Assembly (NCBI GenBank): GCA_934462715.1 | Contig: CAKSIJ010000014.1 | Span: 20,349 to 84,348, forward strand | Direction of reading: 5' to 3' | Origin: an uncultured Clostridia bacterium | Lineage (GTDB): Bacteria; Bacillota; Clostridia; UBA1381 | Length of the DNA: 64,000 nt | Shown: positions 15,428 to 25,317 of the stretch, piece after piece | How positions within the stretch are numbered: position 1 is the first letter of the stretch | Layout of the letters: the number at the start of each line of letters is the position of its first letter | Position numbers and translations under genes: made by a program | The notes under the pieces: model-generated | What the model saw: only the letters and a program-made list of their open reading frames with translations | Database searches by the model: none | Told to the model about the DNA's origin: nothing

Positions 15428-17356
15428 CTACGGTCTTTTTTCTGTTTTTTGTTTTCTTGTTTGTTTTTTTCTTTTCAGATATACGGTTGACAATCCGTAT
15501 AAATCAATCGACAGCGAATAATCAAATCCGCCGGCAGGCGATTTGACTGCTTTAAGCAGCTTCTTCGTACTCCTGTTGCTTCCGCCGAATTGTTTTTTTG
15601 AGCTGTCCAAAAGTATTTCATATTCACCGCGCTGCGGAACTCCTATGACATATCCCTTTCTGTCAACAGGCGTAAAATTGGACACAATTACGGTATTATC
15701 ATTTTTTGTTTTTGATTTACGCATAAACGATATAACCGAATTTGCGCAATCATGATCGTTAATCCACTCAAATCCGTCCCAGCTCTGATCGATTTCCCAA
15801 AACTCCTTATGTTCAAGATAGAAATGGTTAAGCTTTTTCACATATTCGGTCAGCTGTTTATGCTTATCATTTTCAAGAACGTTCCATTCAAGCTGTTCGG
15901 CAAAACGCCATTCGAGGAACTGTCCGAACTCTCCGCCCATAAACAGAAGCTTCTTTCCCGGCAAGGACATATAATATCCCAAAAGTGCTTTGTAGCTTTC
16001 AAATTTCTGATCATAGCTTCCGTACATTTTGTCAATAAGCGACCGTTTCCCGTGTACTACCTCATCATGCGACAGCGGAAGTATAAAATTCTCACTGTAG
16101 GCATAAAACATAAGAAACGTCAGCAGATTATGATTTGAGCTTCTGAAATACGGATCCATGGACATATATTTGAGCGTATCGTTCATCCAGCCCATATTCC
16201 ATTTGAAATTGAAGCCCAGACCGTCGTTTTCGACAGGCACCGTAACCTTGGGCCATGACGTAGATTCCTCCGCAATCATGAGTATATTCGGAAAATTCTT
16301 GAACATGGTGATGTTAAGCTTCCTTAAAAAATCAATAGCTTCAAGATTTTCGTTTCCTCCGAAAAGATTCGGAAGCCATTCTCCCGAGCTTCTGCTGTAA
16401 TCGCGGTACAGCATCGAGGAAACAGCGTCAACTCTCAGTCCGTCAAAATGATATTCGCTCACCCAATAATAAGCGGAGGATAAAAGGAATGAAACAACCT
16501 CGCTTTTTGAATAATCAAAAACCATTGTTCCCCAATCCTTGTGTTCTCCCAGTCTTGAATCGGCATATTCATAGGTCGGTGTGCCGTCAAACATATAAAG
16601 ACCGAATGCGTCTTTCGGGAAGTGTGCGCTTACCCAATCCATAATCACCGCAATTCCTGATTTATGAAATTTGTTGATTGCGTATTTCAGATCCTCCGGA
16701 GTTCCGTACCGGCTTGTCGGAGAAAAGAAGCCCGACACCTGATAACCCCATGAGCCGTCATACGGATATTCCGTAATCGGCATAAACTCAACATGAGTAT
16801 AGCCGTATTCGGTTAAGTAATCGCAAAGCTCGTCCGCAAGCTCCCTGTAATTCAGGTAGCTTCCGTCCGGATGCCTCCTCCAGCTTCCGGCATGAACCTC
16901 GTAAATAAGCATCGGTTTATCATACGGAGGAGTTGTGCTGCGCTTTTTAAGCCACGCCGAATCGCTCCACCTGAAATCCGACGATTCGTAAACCACCGAC
17001 GCAGTTGCGGGACGAAGCTCTGAATAAAATGCAAACGGATCCGCTTTCAGTCTGACAATTCCTTTCTTATCCTCGATTGCATATTTATAAATATCGCCTT
17101 TTTTTATAAAATCAAATGCACCTGACCATACACCCGTTGTTCCGAGAGGCTTAAGCGTATTAACTCCGCTTTTCCATCCGTTAAAATCACCCACAAGCGA
17201 AACCGATTTCGCTTTAGGAGCCCAAACGGCAAAATTCCATACTTTATCTATTTTATGTGCGCCAAGAAATTCATATGACTTAAAATTTGTTCCCTCATTA
17301 AACAAATACAGCTGATATTCACTTATCTTTTCGCAAGCATTGCTTGTTCCGGACAT
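15428..17356 (-). CDS. glgB: 1,4-alpha-glucan branching enzyme GlgB
   Basis: Introduces alpha-1,6 branches in glycogen. At 642 residues it has the GH13_9 layout: an N-terminal CBM48 domain (about 30-115), the TIM-barrel catalytic domain and a C-terminal all-beta domain. Family motifs are visible: DWVSAHFP, DGLRVDAVSSM with the nucleophilic Asp, MIAEEST with the acid/base Glu, and LPLSHDEVVHGK. The lysine-rich tail (RKKQTRKQKTEK) is poorly conserved. ATG 17356 follows GAAGG by about 11 bases. It is first in the glgB-glgC-glgD operon. Confidence 0.96.
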   Translation of the reverse strand: MSGTSNACEKISEYQLYLFNEGTNFKSYEFLGAHKIDKVWNFAVWAPKAKSVSLVGDFNGWKSGVNTLKPLGTTGVWSGAFDFIKKGDIYKYAIEDKKGIVRLKADPFAFYSELRPATASVVYESSDFRWSDSAWLKKRSTTPPYDKPMLIYEVHAGSWRRHPDGSYLNYRELADELCDYLTEYGYTHVEFMPITEYPYDGSWGYQVSGFFSPTSRYGTPEDLKYAINKFHKSGIAVIMDWVSAHFPKDAFGLYMFDGTPTYEYADSRLGEHKDWGTMVFDYSKSEVVSFLLSSAYYWVSEYHFDGLRVDAVSSMLYRDYSRSSGEWLPNLFGGNENLEAIDFLRKLNITMFKNFPNILMIAEESTSWPKVTVPVENDGLGFNFKWNMGWMNDTLKYMSMDPYFRSSNHNLLTFLMFYAYSENFILPLSHDEVVHGKRSLIDKMYGSYDQKFESYKALLGYYMSLPGKKLLFMGGEFGQFLEWRFAEQLEWNVLENDKHKQLTEYVKKLNHFYLEHKEFWEIDQSWDGFEWINDHDCANSVISFMRKSKTKNDNTVIVSNFTPVDRKGYVIGVPQRGEYEILLDSSKKQFGGSNRSTKKLLKAVKSPAGGFDYSLSIDLYGLSTVYLKRKKQTRKQKTEKRP

Positions 17357-17422
17357 GATGTTAAAAACCTTCTTTCATTAGTTTTATGTAATAAGAATTT
17401 ATAATCTCTTACTTTTGTATAT

Positions 17423-17451
17423 ATTATAACACATTTTGCTTATACAGTAAA
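17423..17451 (-). promoter_or_regulatory. glg operon promoter (sigma-A type)
   Basis: TTTACT (17446-17451) and TATAAT (17423-17428) are separated by 17 bases on the minus strand, about 65 bases upstream of glgB. Confidence 0.7.
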
Positions 17452-17775
17452 TACCAATATATAGAAAATTTGCAGATACTTTTTTATATATTTTGACTAA
17501 TTTCGACATTTTGTATATAAAATTTTAGTATAAATATATAAATAATATGGATAAATATCCTTTTTTGTAGGATTATGTCAAGTTATATATACCAAAATAG
17601 TATGTTTTATCCTCAATTTCCTTAAATTACATAATAATTGACAGGTATAACGAAAATTATGAAAGCTTTTATTTATAAAATATTAACGATTTGTTCTTTC
17701 TGCTGTGCAAATGCATTTATTGTGACTATTTATCGTGTGCGTACACAATTTTTTATTTATTTTTTACAATATATC
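17452..17775. other. AT-rich intergenic stretch, no gene seen
   Basis: The DNA between the divergent glg and rny promoters is strongly AT-rich. I found no open frame with a ribosome-binding site, no repeat and no convincing structured RNA in this part. Confidence 0.6.
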
Positions 17776-17804
17776 TTGACACAGGCATAAAAATGGTATA
17801 AAAT
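17776..17804 (+). promoter_or_regulatory. rny promoter (sigma-A type)
   Basis: Perfect TTGACA (17776-17781) and TAAAAT (17799-17804) are spaced by 17 bases. The promoter lies about 250 bases before rny, implying a long leader. Confidence 0.8.
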
Positions 17805-17924
17805 ATAAAGGTACTTTATATTTCTTAAACTATTAATCCGGAAATGTTGAATTATCCGTTGCCGGCATATCAGGAGTATTTTTCATATCATACCGTTATT
17901 GAAAGATATTTGCCGTTTTTTCGG

Positions 17925-17981
17925 ATATTTGCTCTGCGATACAGTGCAGATTACCCCGTTGGGTAAAGCATAGATTAATAT
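17925..17981 (+). ncRNA. Possible structured leader (three-way junction) upstream of rny
   Basis: The pairings ATATT/AATAT and TGCT/AGCA close a multiloop holding two hairpins, CTGC/GCAG and TACCC/GGGTA. It lies inside the long 5' leader of rny. I do not recognise it as a known riboswitch class. Confidence 0.35.
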
Positions 17982-18060
17982 GTTTAATGTATAAATTAAC
18001 ATAATTATTCTTATTCAGCATCTCCCGATTTGAGTTAGATAGATAGGGTATTTAATTTTT

Positions 18061-19632
18061 TTGGGGGTGAATAAAATAAATACATCACAGATAATATTGA
18101 CGGTTCTTGCCGTTGTTTTCGCTCTTCTGAATATAGCTTCGTTCTTCGTCGGAGTTACATACAGGAAGAAAATAGCAGAAAAAGAGTTTGGTTCAGCCGA
18201 GGAAAAGGCCAAAGCAATTGTAGCTGACGCTGAAAAAGACGCAAAAGCAAAGCAGCGTGAAATATTGCTTGAGGGCAAGGAGGCTGCACAAAAGCTGAAA
18301 ACAGAGGCAGAAGCAGAAATTAAAGAAAGACGGCGTGAGATTTCTGTTCAGGAGAGGAGAATCAACCAAAAGGAAGAAACCCTCGACAGGAAAACAGATT
18401 CTCTTGAAAAAAAAGATCACCTTCTTTCCCAAAAGCTTAAAGATATGGACAAGAAGGAAGCCGAAATTACCGAAATAAAGCAACAACAGCTTGACAATCT
18501 TGAAAAAATATCCGGCTTAACACGAGATGAGGCAAGAGATCTCATCATGGCGGATATTGAAAACCAGACCAGGCACGACGCTGCGGTTATGGTTAAGGAA
18601 ATCGAACAGCAGGCAAAGGAAAACGCTGAGAGAAATGCAAGAAATATCATTGCATCGTCAATTCAAAAGGTTGCCGCGGATCATGTTGCGGAAACAACCG
18701 TATCGGTTGTAAACTTACCATCGGATGAAATGAAAGGACGAATCATAGGAAGAGAGGGCAGAAACATAAGAACGCTCGAAACCGCAACCGGAGTCGATTT
18801 GATAATCGACGATACACCGGAGGCAGTTATACTCTCCAGCTTCGATCCGATCAGACGTGAGGTTGCAAGAATTGCACTTGAAAAGTTAATTGTTGACGGA
18901 AGAATACATCCCGCCCGCATTGAAGAAACCGTTGCAAAGGCAAGAAAAGAAGTTGAAGCAACGATTAAGCAGGAGGGTGAAACCGCTTCTTTTGAAACCG
19001 GTGTTCACGGTCTGCATCCGGAATTAATTAAGCTGTTAGGTAAGCTTCGTTTCAGAACAAGCTATGGTCAGAATGTTTTAAAACATTCTATTGAGGTATC
19101 TCATCTCGCAGGCGTAATGGCAGGTGAACTGGGAGCAGATGTAACGCTCGCAAAGCGTGCAGGCTTATTGCACGATATAGGCAAGGCAGTCGATCATGAA
19201 ATTGAAGGCTCGCACGTCACAATCGGCGCAGATATAGCCAAGAAATATAAAGAAAACAAAGAGGTTGTCCATGCTATTATGGCGCACCACGGCGATGTGG
19301 ACGCAAACACGCTGATAGCACAGCTCGTTCAGGCAGCAGATGCAATTTCCGCCGCAAGACCGGGCGCAAGAAGAGAAAACCTCGAATCATATATCAAGCG
19401 TTTGCAGAAGCTTGAAGAAATTGCAAACGAATTTGAGGGTGTTGAAAAGTCCTTTGCTATTCAGGCAGGCCGTGAGATCAGAATTATGGTTAAGCCCGAA
19501 GTTATCAATGATGACGGTATGATTATTGTTGCAAAGGAAATCGTTAAGAGAATTGAAACAGAGCTTGAATACCCCGGACAGATTAAAATCAGTCTTATCA
19601 GGGAAACAAGAGCTGTTGATTACGCTAAGTAA
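18061..19632 (+). CDS. rny: Ribonuclease Y
   Basis: A membrane-anchored endoribonuclease that starts bulk mRNA decay. At about 520 residues it has the full RNase Y layout: an N-terminal transmembrane segment (about 10-30), a long coiled coil (about 35-190), a KH domain (GRIIGREGRNIRTLE, from about 226) and an HD metal-dependent domain with LLHDIGKAVDHE (His371-Asp372). The start is unclear. The frame opens at TTG 18061, with GTG at 18067. The strong Shine-Dalgarno-like GGGGGTG at 18063-18069 overlaps both and points to a site near 18076, where no canonical start codon exists. AGGG further upstream would fit the TTG. The gene is monocistronic, with a terminator just after it. Confidence 0.96.
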   Translation: MGVNKINTSQIILTVLAVVFALLNIASFFVGVTYRKKIAEKEFGSAEEKAKAIVADAEKDAKAKQREILLEGKEAAQKLKTEAEAEIKERRREISVQERRINQKEETLDRKTDSLEKKDHLLSQKLKDMDKKEAEITEIKQQQLDNLEKISGLTRDEARDLIMADIENQTRHDAAVMVKEIEQQAKENAERNARNIIASSIQKVAADHVAETTVSVVNLPSDEMKGRIIGREGRNIRTLETATGVDLIIDDTPEAVILSSFDPIRREVARIALEKLIVDGRIHPARIEETVAKARKEVEATIKQEGETASFETGVHGLHPELIKLLGKLRFRTSYGQNVLKHSIEVSHLAGVMAGELGADVTLAKRAGLLHDIGKAVDHEIEGSHVTIGADIAKKYKENKEVVHAIMAHHGDVDANTLIAQLVQAADAISAARPGARRENLESYIKRLQKLEEIANEFEGVEKSFAIQAGREIRIMVKPEVINDDGMIIVAKEIVKRIETELEYPGQIKISLIRETRAVDYAK

Positions 19633-19648
19633 TCTGCTGAAAAAAGAA

Positions 19649-19689
19649 AAAATCGGCTTGAAGCTTTCACGGCTTCAGACCGATTTTTT
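19649..19689 (+). terminator. rny terminator
   Basis: The stem ATCGG-CT-TGAAGC / GCTTCA-GA-CCGAT is followed by TTTTTT and begins 17 bases after the rny stop. Confidence 0.9.
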
Positions 19690-19774
19690 GTATTTTGTTA
19701 ACATTTTAAAGCTCTGACTCATATGTTTCACTCCGAACTCTGAAAAAGATCGAACGGCACAGTATATCTTGGTA

Positions 19775-20269
19775 TTATTTTCTGACTATATCATCAATTG
19801 TTGCATTACATTCTTTTATAACATCGGTCGGTTTAATAAGCAGGGTGCAGCCGCATATACCTGCGCTTATTGCCATTTTGTCGAAATTCATACAGCTTTT
19901 ATCTATATAGGTCGGGTATTTCTTTTTCATTCCTATCGGAGATACGCCCCCTCTTATATATCCGGTAAGTCCCAAAAGCTCCTTAACGTGAATCATTTCA
20001 ACGCTTTTATCGGCTGCCGCAGCGGCGAGCTTTTTAAGATCAACCTCGCAGTTTACCGGAATACACGCTACCATAATTCCGTTTTTTGCACCTCTTGCCA
20101 CAAGGGTTTTAAAGGACTGTTCGGGAGGTATTCCTGTTTTTTCGCTGATCTTCATTCCGAAATCCTCTCCGATTTCTCCGTCACATTCATATTCTATTGC
20201 TTCAAAGTCGATTTTTGAAGCCTGTAAATGCCGCATGGCATTTGTTACAATCTGTTTCTTTTTTGCCAT
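19775..20269 (-). CDS. ybaK: Cys-tRNA(Pro)/Cys-tRNA(Cys) deacylase, YbaK/EbsC family
   Basis: Hydrolyses Cys-tRNA(Pro) made in error by prolyl-tRNA synthetase. The 164 residues form a single YbaK/ProX-like domain. Typical features are FKTLVARG (about 68), the invariant lysine region, VKELLGLTGYIRGGVSPIGM (about 95-115) and the final strand KMAISAGICGCTLLIKPTD. ATG 20269 follows GGAGG-containing sequence. It lies 21 bases downstream of the MATE gene and may be cotranscribed with it. Confidence 0.92.
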   Translation of the reverse strand: MAKKKQIVTNAMRHLQASKIDFEAIEYECDGEIGEDFGMKISEKTGIPPEQSFKTLVARGAKNGIMVACIPVNCEVDLKKLAAAAADKSVEMIHVKELLGLTGYIRGGVSPIGMKKKYPTYIDKSCMNFDKMAISAGICGCTLLIKPTDVIKECNATIDDIVRK

Positions 20270-20290
20270 ATGATAAACCTCCGTTTCTTG

Positions 20291-21676
20291 TCACACGCTT
20301 ACGGAATTACTTTCTTCCGCTGCAATCGGCATTGATTGTCTTGAAAGCTTTCTGTAAAGGATTATAGTAAATACAAGATGGAACAATGCGGTTGCTATCC
20401 ACGAAATTGGATATGACGTATACAATATTTCAAGCGTATGGAATTTTTTAAAAACCGTGTATACCCACACGATACGTATTCCGCATACACCAAGTATTGT
20501 TGCGATCATAGGCAGAAATGAGCTTCCCATTCCTCTCAGTCCGCCGACAAGCGTATCCATTATTCCGCAGAAAAAATACAGTGAAACAACATATTTCAGT
20601 CTTAACATACCGTATGCGATAACCTCGGGTTCTCCGGGAACATAAAGGTTAAACAGCTGTTTTTCAAAAAGAAATACCAGACATTCCATTATAAGACCTA
20701 TCATAGTAACCTGCACACAGCCTGTTATTATCATTTTTTTAACCCTGTCAAATCGATTCGCACCCACATTCTGACCTACAAACGTAATTACGGACTGATA
20801 CATTGAATTCATTGCAATATATACAAAGCCCTCAACATTGCTTGCGGCAGCACTGCCTGCAACCGCATCTGAACCGAACCCGTTAATAGACGACTGTATG
20901 GTTATATTCGATACTGAAAAAATAACGCCCTGTATTCCTGCCGGGACTCCTATTTTAAGTATTCTTAACAGGATATTTGTATGTATTCTCAATTTATTCA
21001 AATGCAGACGACATTCATTGTCAAGCCGCATAAGATGAAAAACAATCCACACAGCCGAAATGTATTGCGATATTATTGTTGCCATTCCCACACCATCGGC
21101 TTTTCTTTTAAACACAATAACAAAAACAAGGTTCAACACAATGTTAACAATTCCGGAGCATCCGAGAATTGTCATAGGTGTTTTTGTGTCGCCCGACGAC
21201 CTTAATATGGCCGCGCCGAAATTGTATATCAGTGAAGCCGGCATTCCGGCAAAGATTATTTGCATATACAATGCCGCTTCGTCTATAATTTCTGCCGGAG
21301 TATTCATCATCAAAAGCATATTCTTTGCAAGCGGTATTCCCAGACAGCTCAGAAAAATTCCTCCGATTATTGCAATTGACATTGACGTATGAACCGATTT
21401 ATACACCCCGTCCTTATCGTTCGCCCCGATAAAGCGGGCAACACACACCGCCGATCCGGACGATAATCCTATAAACATATTGAGCAAAAGATTAATGAGC
21501 GCCGTCGTGGAGCCAACCGCTGCAAGTGAATTGCTTCCGGCATATCTGCCCACAACAATAACGTCTGCGGCATTGTACAGCAATTGCAAAAATCCTGTGA
21601 GTATTATCGGAATTGTAAATAAAATCAGATTTTTAAATATCGGTCCTTCAACAATTCCCAATTCCTTTTTTTTCAT
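20291..21676 (-). CDS. MATE-family multidrug/Na+ antiporter
   Basis: An inner-membrane exporter of the NorM/DinF superfamily with 461 residues and about 12 predicted transmembrane segments in two homologous halves. The first helix carries the typical PIILTGFLQLLYNAADVIVVGR, followed by GSTTALINLLLNMFIGLSSG. The substrate cannot be inferred, since the family includes drug and small-metabolite exporters. A strong promoter (21786-21814) precedes it by about 110 bases, with a hairpin in the leader (CTGCTGTGTT/AACACAACAG). The terminator-like context suggests an operon with ybaK. Confidence 0.92.
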   Translation of the reverse strand: MKKKELGIVEGPIFKNLILFTIPIILTGFLQLLYNAADVIVVGRYAGSNSLAAVGSTTALINLLLNMFIGLSSGSAVCVARFIGANDKDGVYKSVHTSMSIAIIGGIFLSCLGIPLAKNMLLMMNTPAEIIDEAALYMQIIFAGMPASLIYNFGAAILRSSGDTKTPMTILGCSGIVNIVLNLVFVIVFKRKADGVGMATIISQYISAVWIVFHLMRLDNECRLHLNKLRIHTNILLRILKIGVPAGIQGVIFSVSNITIQSSINGFGSDAVAGSAAASNVEGFVYIAMNSMYQSVITFVGQNVGANRFDRVKKMIITGCVQVTMIGLIMECLVFLFEKQLFNLYVPGEPEVIAYGMLRLKYVVSLYFFCGIMDTLVGGLRGMGSSFLPMIATILGVCGIRIVWVYTVFKKFHTLEILYTSYPISWIATALFHLVFTIILYRKLSRQSMPIAAEESNSVSV

Positions 21677-21785
21677 TGTTATCCTCCATTCCGCTCGTTC
21701 GGAAACACAGGCTCACACCAAGAGTTTCAAAACAAAATATCCGTTCATGCAAATAACTGCTGTGTTTTTCAACACAACAGCTATC

Positions 21786-21814
21786 ATTATAACAAAAACA
21801 AAATAAACAGTCAA
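21786..21814 (-). promoter_or_regulatory. Promoter of the MATE gene
   Basis: TTGACT (21809-21814) and TATAAT (21786-21791) are 17 bases apart on the minus strand. The transcript would begin with a hairpin at about 21752-21784 that includes CTGCTGTGTT and AACACAACAG. Confidence 0.8.
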
Positions 21815-21856
21815 CATTAATCTTTCACAAAATTAACATTATATATATGACCGATT

Positions 21857-22804
21857 TTAAACAATTCTCGAACGCTTTCCTCCGTTTAAAAAGCTTTCAA
21901 TATTTTTAAACACTTCGTCAACGCAGCGGCAGCGTGCTTCATATGCGCCCCATGCCATATGCGGAGTAAAAATAACATTATCCCGGTTTAGTAACCGCTG
22001 ATACGGATTTTCTTTGAGCATAGGCTCTGACGAGTACACATCAACTCCCAAGCCGCCTATTATACCCTTTTCAATAGCTTCGGTTACAGCCTCCTCATCT
22101 GCAACCGGGCCTCTTGCAACATTCACCAACACACAGTTTTTCTTCATCATTGCAAGACGTTCCCTGTTTATAAGATGGTATGTATCGCTGCTAAGCGGTG
22201 TATGAAGCGTGATAATATCGCTTCTTTGGCACAGCTCGTCAATCCCGACGCACTCGTACTCATCAACCGGAGTTCTTTTATATGCAAGTACCCGACACCC
22301 CATTGCCTGCGCAACCGCCGCAACCTTTTTGCCTATACTTCCCAATCCGGCAATGCCCCATGTCATACCGTTCATTTCACGGAACACCGGCTTTACACAG
22401 TTAAAAATACTACTCTCGGTATATTTTCCCGATTTAACAAATCTGTCATATGCACAAAGCTTTGTAACAAGCGAAAATACCATAGCTGCTGTTACCTGAA
22501 CAACGCTGTCGGTGGAATATCCGGCAACATTGCATACGCCGATTCCGTGATTTTTGCAGTATTCGGTATCAACGTTGTCAAACCCCGTTGCGGTAATGCA
22601 TATAAGCTTTAAGCTTTTGGCTGACGGAAGATTGCTCTCGTTCAGCTTAACCTTATTCAATACAACTATTTCCGAATCGGCAATTCTTTCGGCAACGTTT
22701 TCGGGAGCTGTTGACTGAAACGCCGTTACCGTCCCAAGTTTGTCAAACACCGATACGTCTATATCGTCACCGAGTGTATTTGCGTCAAGTATAGTGATTT
22801 TCAT
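21857..22804 (-). CDS. D-isomer-specific 2-hydroxyacid dehydrogenase
   Basis: An NAD-dependent enzyme reducing a 2-oxoacid to a D-2-hydroxyacid. The 315 residues are typical of the glycerate/hydroxypyruvate reductase subgroup. It has the Rossmann loop GLGSIGKKV (about 150) and catalytic Arg in NVARGPVADEE, Glu in VDVYSSEPM, and His in FTPHMAWG. The His is followed by W-x-x-x-E-A, as in the hydroxypyruvate reductase group. The exact substrate is uncertain. The gene starts at GTG/ATG 22804 and follows murD by 46 bases on the same strand. Confidence 0.9.
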   Translation of the reverse strand: MKITILDANTLGDDIDVSVFDKLGTVTAFQSTAPENVAERIADSEIVVLNKVKLNESNLPSAKSLKLICITATGFDNVDTEYCKNHGIGVCNVAGYSTDSVVQVTAAMVFSLVTKLCAYDRFVKSGKYTESSIFNCVKPVFREMNGMTWGIAGLGSIGKKVAAVAQAMGCRVLAYKRTPVDEYECVGIDELCQRSDIITLHTPLSSDTYHLINRERLAMMKKNCVLVNVARGPVADEEAVTEAIEKGIIGGLGVDVYSSEPMLKENPYQRLLNRDNVIFTPHMAWGAYEARCRCVDEVFKNIESFLNGGKRSRIV

Positions 22805-22850
22805 TATTTGCCTGCCTTTCTTTAATTATGAAAGGTTAAAACCCTCATGA

Positions 22851-24224
22851 TTATAATTCATTAACCAGTTTTTTATACAAATTTCCTCTCTCCTCAAAGT
22901 TTCTGAACATATCAAAGCTTGTGCTTGCAGGGGAAAGCACAACACTTTCTCCCGAAACGGCATTTTCCCTTGCCATGGCGACAGCTTCGGGATAGTTTTT
23001 CGCCTTTAAAACCTTTACAGGACATTCTGCCCCCCTGTCGGTGCACGCTTTATTCAGTGCCGCTTCTATAGCCTTTGCCGTTGCGCCTATAAGGATTAAA
23101 ACTCTTACGTTATCAAGTATAACCGGTCCAAGCTCATCGTAAGGAATACCCTTATCCTTACCCCCCGAAATCATTACCACCTTATTTTTAAATACTGAAA
23201 GAGTATTTTTTGTTCTGTTTGGGCTTGAATCTATTGAGCTGTTGTAATACTTAACTCCGTCAAGCTCTCTTACAAGCTCAATTCTGTGTTCAACACCGCC
23301 GAATTCCTTTGCAACCGAAACAATATCTTCTTTTTTAACCAGACCGAGAACCGCTCCGATTGCCGTCATATAGTTTTCAACATTATGCATACCCGGAATT
23401 TTTATATCCCCGATATTCAGTATTTTTTCATCACCGCAGTAAATTGCACCGTCCGACAGATGAATAAATGCGTCCTCCTTTGAAGAAAAATATCTTGTTT
23501 CCGCCTTTGCTTCCTCACCGATTTTTCTTGTTACCTCGTTTGAATAATTAGTAACAAGTATATCGTTTTCATTCTGATAAAGCATTATGTTTTTCTTTGC
23601 GTCTATATATTCCCGATAGCTTTTATGCATATCGAGGTGATTCGGCGATATATTCGTTATAACCGCAATGTGCGGTGATTTTTTCATTGTGTGAAGCTGA
23701 AAGCTTGAAAGCTCCAAAACCGCATAATCTTCCGGGTTCATTTGTCCGACCTCTGTCAGAAGCGGTTTTCCGATGTTTCCGCCGAGCCATGTCTTATATC
23801 CTGCCTTTTCAAGCATTTTGTTGATAAGCGTTGTTGTTGTGGTTTTTCCGTCACTGCCTGTCACTCCGATAATCGTGCATGGGCAAATATCAAAGAAAAC
23901 CTCCATTTCCGATGTCACCTCAACACCCCTCGCTCTTGCCTCGTTAAGCTCCGGAATGTCATAACGCATACCGGGGGTTTTGAAAATAATGTCGCCGTCT
24001 ATATCGGAAAGATAATTGTCGCCCAAATGCATTGTTACACCTATCTTTTCAAGCTCAAAATAATTCTCTCCGAGCTTATCCGCTGTCCTTTTGTCACAGG
24101 CTGTAACCTCTGCCCCGAGCTTTCTTAGATACTTTATCAAAGGCAGATTGCTTATGCCTATTCCGATTACCGTTACCCTTTTTGTTTTGATTCTGTTTTC
24201 AAATTCAACAAGCTTTTCATTCAT
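22851..24224 (-). CDS. murD: UDP-N-acetylmuramoylalanine-D-glutamate ligase MurD
   Basis: Adds D-glutamate to UDP-MurNAc-L-Ala in cytoplasmic peptidoglycan synthesis. It has the Mur ligase architecture: an N-terminal Rossmann domain (VTVIGIGISNLPLIK), the ATP-binding loop GVTGSDGKTTTT (about 115), ISPNHLDMH (about 200) and the C-terminal domain with VMISGGKDKGIPY. The open frame starts at a TTG (24251), but AAAGGAG lies 13 bases before the ATG at 24224, giving 457 residues. Here it sits outside the division cluster, among other wall genes (ddl) of the long minus-strand run. Confidence 0.95.
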   Translation of the reverse strand: MNEKLVEFENRIKTKRVTVIGIGISNLPLIKYLRKLGAEVTACDKRTADKLGENYFELEKIGVTMHLGDNYLSDIDGDIIFKTPGMRYDIPELNEARARGVEVTSEMEVFFDICPCTIIGVTGSDGKTTTTTLINKMLEKAGYKTWLGGNIGKPLLTEVGQMNPEDYAVLELSSFQLHTMKKSPHIAVITNISPNHLDMHKSYREYIDAKKNIMLYQNENDILVTNYSNEVTRKIGEEAKAETRYFSSKEDAFIHLSDGAIYCGDEKILNIGDIKIPGMHNVENYMTAIGAVLGLVKKEDIVSVAKEFGGVEHRIELVRELDGVKYYNSSIDSSPNRTKNTLSVFKNKVVMISGGKDKGIPYDELGPVILDNVRVLILIGATAKAIEAALNKACTDRGAECPVKVLKAKNYPEAVAMARENAVSGESVVLSPASTSFDMFRNFEERGNLYKKLVNEL

Positions 24225-24275
24225 AATTATGACTGCCAACTCCTTTCTCAAAACCGATTATGCTTATTTTCCCAA

Positions 24276-25256
24276 TCAGAATTTGTTTTCCGCAAATGCG
24301 CAAAGAAGCTTCGTACACGCATTTATGTCGTTCTTATTTGCCATTTCGGCAGGCGAATGGATATATCTTGTCGGAATTGATATTCCGCCGGTTTTTACGC
24401 CCGAGCCTGTCAGAGATATTGCTCCCGCGTCCGTTCCGCCATCGGTCATAACCTCAAGCTGATACGGAATGTCATTGTTTTTTGCAAGCTCAATCAATAC
24501 GCTTCTGACATAGCTGTCGCAAAGCACCGATCTGTCCATAACCTTTATGCACGCTCCGCCGCCAAGCTTTGTTGCTATCTTTATGTTCTCGGGTGTATCT
24601 CCCGTGTCGGTTACGTCAATCGCAAGGGCATAATCGGGCATTATTCCGTATGCCGAGGTTCTTGCTCCCCTTAATCCGACCTCTTCCTGAACCGTAAACA
24701 CAAAATATATATCATTTTCGGATTTAATCTGTTTTAACGCTTCAATCAGAATGTAACAGCCTGCTCTGTTATCAAGCGCTTTTGATATTACGTTCCTGCC
24801 CTGTTCCGAATAATCTCCGGCAAAGGTACACATCTCGCCTACAGAAACAAGCTTTTCGGCTTCTTCCTTGTTTTCCGCTCCTATGTCAATATACATTTTG
24901 CCTATTTTGCGCTCTTTGTTGTCCTCGTCGCAGCCGATTACTCCGATCGTTCCGTTAGCAAATCTGACTTTTCGCATATTCAGATCCTTGTTATATAAGC
25001 CGCCGACCGCAGAAAAACGCAGATATCCCTCTTTTTCAATGTACGTAACCGCAGCGCCGATTTCGTCCATGTGTGCCGCAAACATCAGCTTTTTGCCGCC
25101 GCCTTTTTTGTGAACAATCAGATTTCCGAGTGCGTCTGTGCAAACTTCATCTGCATATTTTTCACATTCGCTCTTTATCAGCTCTCTTATTTCGTCCTCC
25201 CTGCCAGACGGACCGTACTCCTGTGTGAGTTTTTTCAGTAAATCCATTTTTATCAT
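24276..25256 (-). CDS. M42-family metallo-aminopeptidase (glutamyl aminopeptidase/YsdC type)
   Basis: A cytoplasmic dinuclear-metal aminopeptidase, often annotated as endoglucanase M by old convention. The 326 residues carry the metal ligands in AAHMDEIGA (His about 63), KALDNRAGC (Asp about 172), VQEEVGLRGA (catalytic Glu about 207), AIDVT (Asp) and RYIHSPAE (His about 306). M42 enzymes form dodecameric tetrahedral particles that degrade peptides. It lies 51 bases upstream of murD on the same strand. Substrate preference cannot be set from the sequence. Confidence 0.93.
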   Translation of the reverse strand: MIKMDLLKKLTQEYGPSGREDEIRELIKSECEKYADEVCTDALGNLIVHKKGGGKKLMFAAHMDEIGAAVTYIEKEGYLRFSAVGGLYNKDLNMRKVRFANGTIGVIGCDEDNKERKIGKMYIDIGAENKEEAEKLVSVGEMCTFAGDYSEQGRNVISKALDNRAGCYILIEALKQIKSENDIYFVFTVQEEVGLRGARTSAYGIMPDYALAIDVTDTGDTPENIKIATKLGGGACIKVMDRSVLCDSYVRSVLIELAKNNDIPYQLEVMTDGGTDAGAISLTGSGVKTGGISIPTRYIHSPAEMANKNDINACTKLLCAFAENKF

Positions 25257-25317
25257 TCCTTTGTGCTTCTTTAGCTTTTCTTAATTGTATTCTTGACTTA
25301 TTTTTTATTGTTTAAAC

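Noticed and set aside
17811..18060. Possible 6S RNA in the rny leader
   Set aside because: The long rod with an open central bubble was not found. The structure is a small three-way junction within an mRNA leader.
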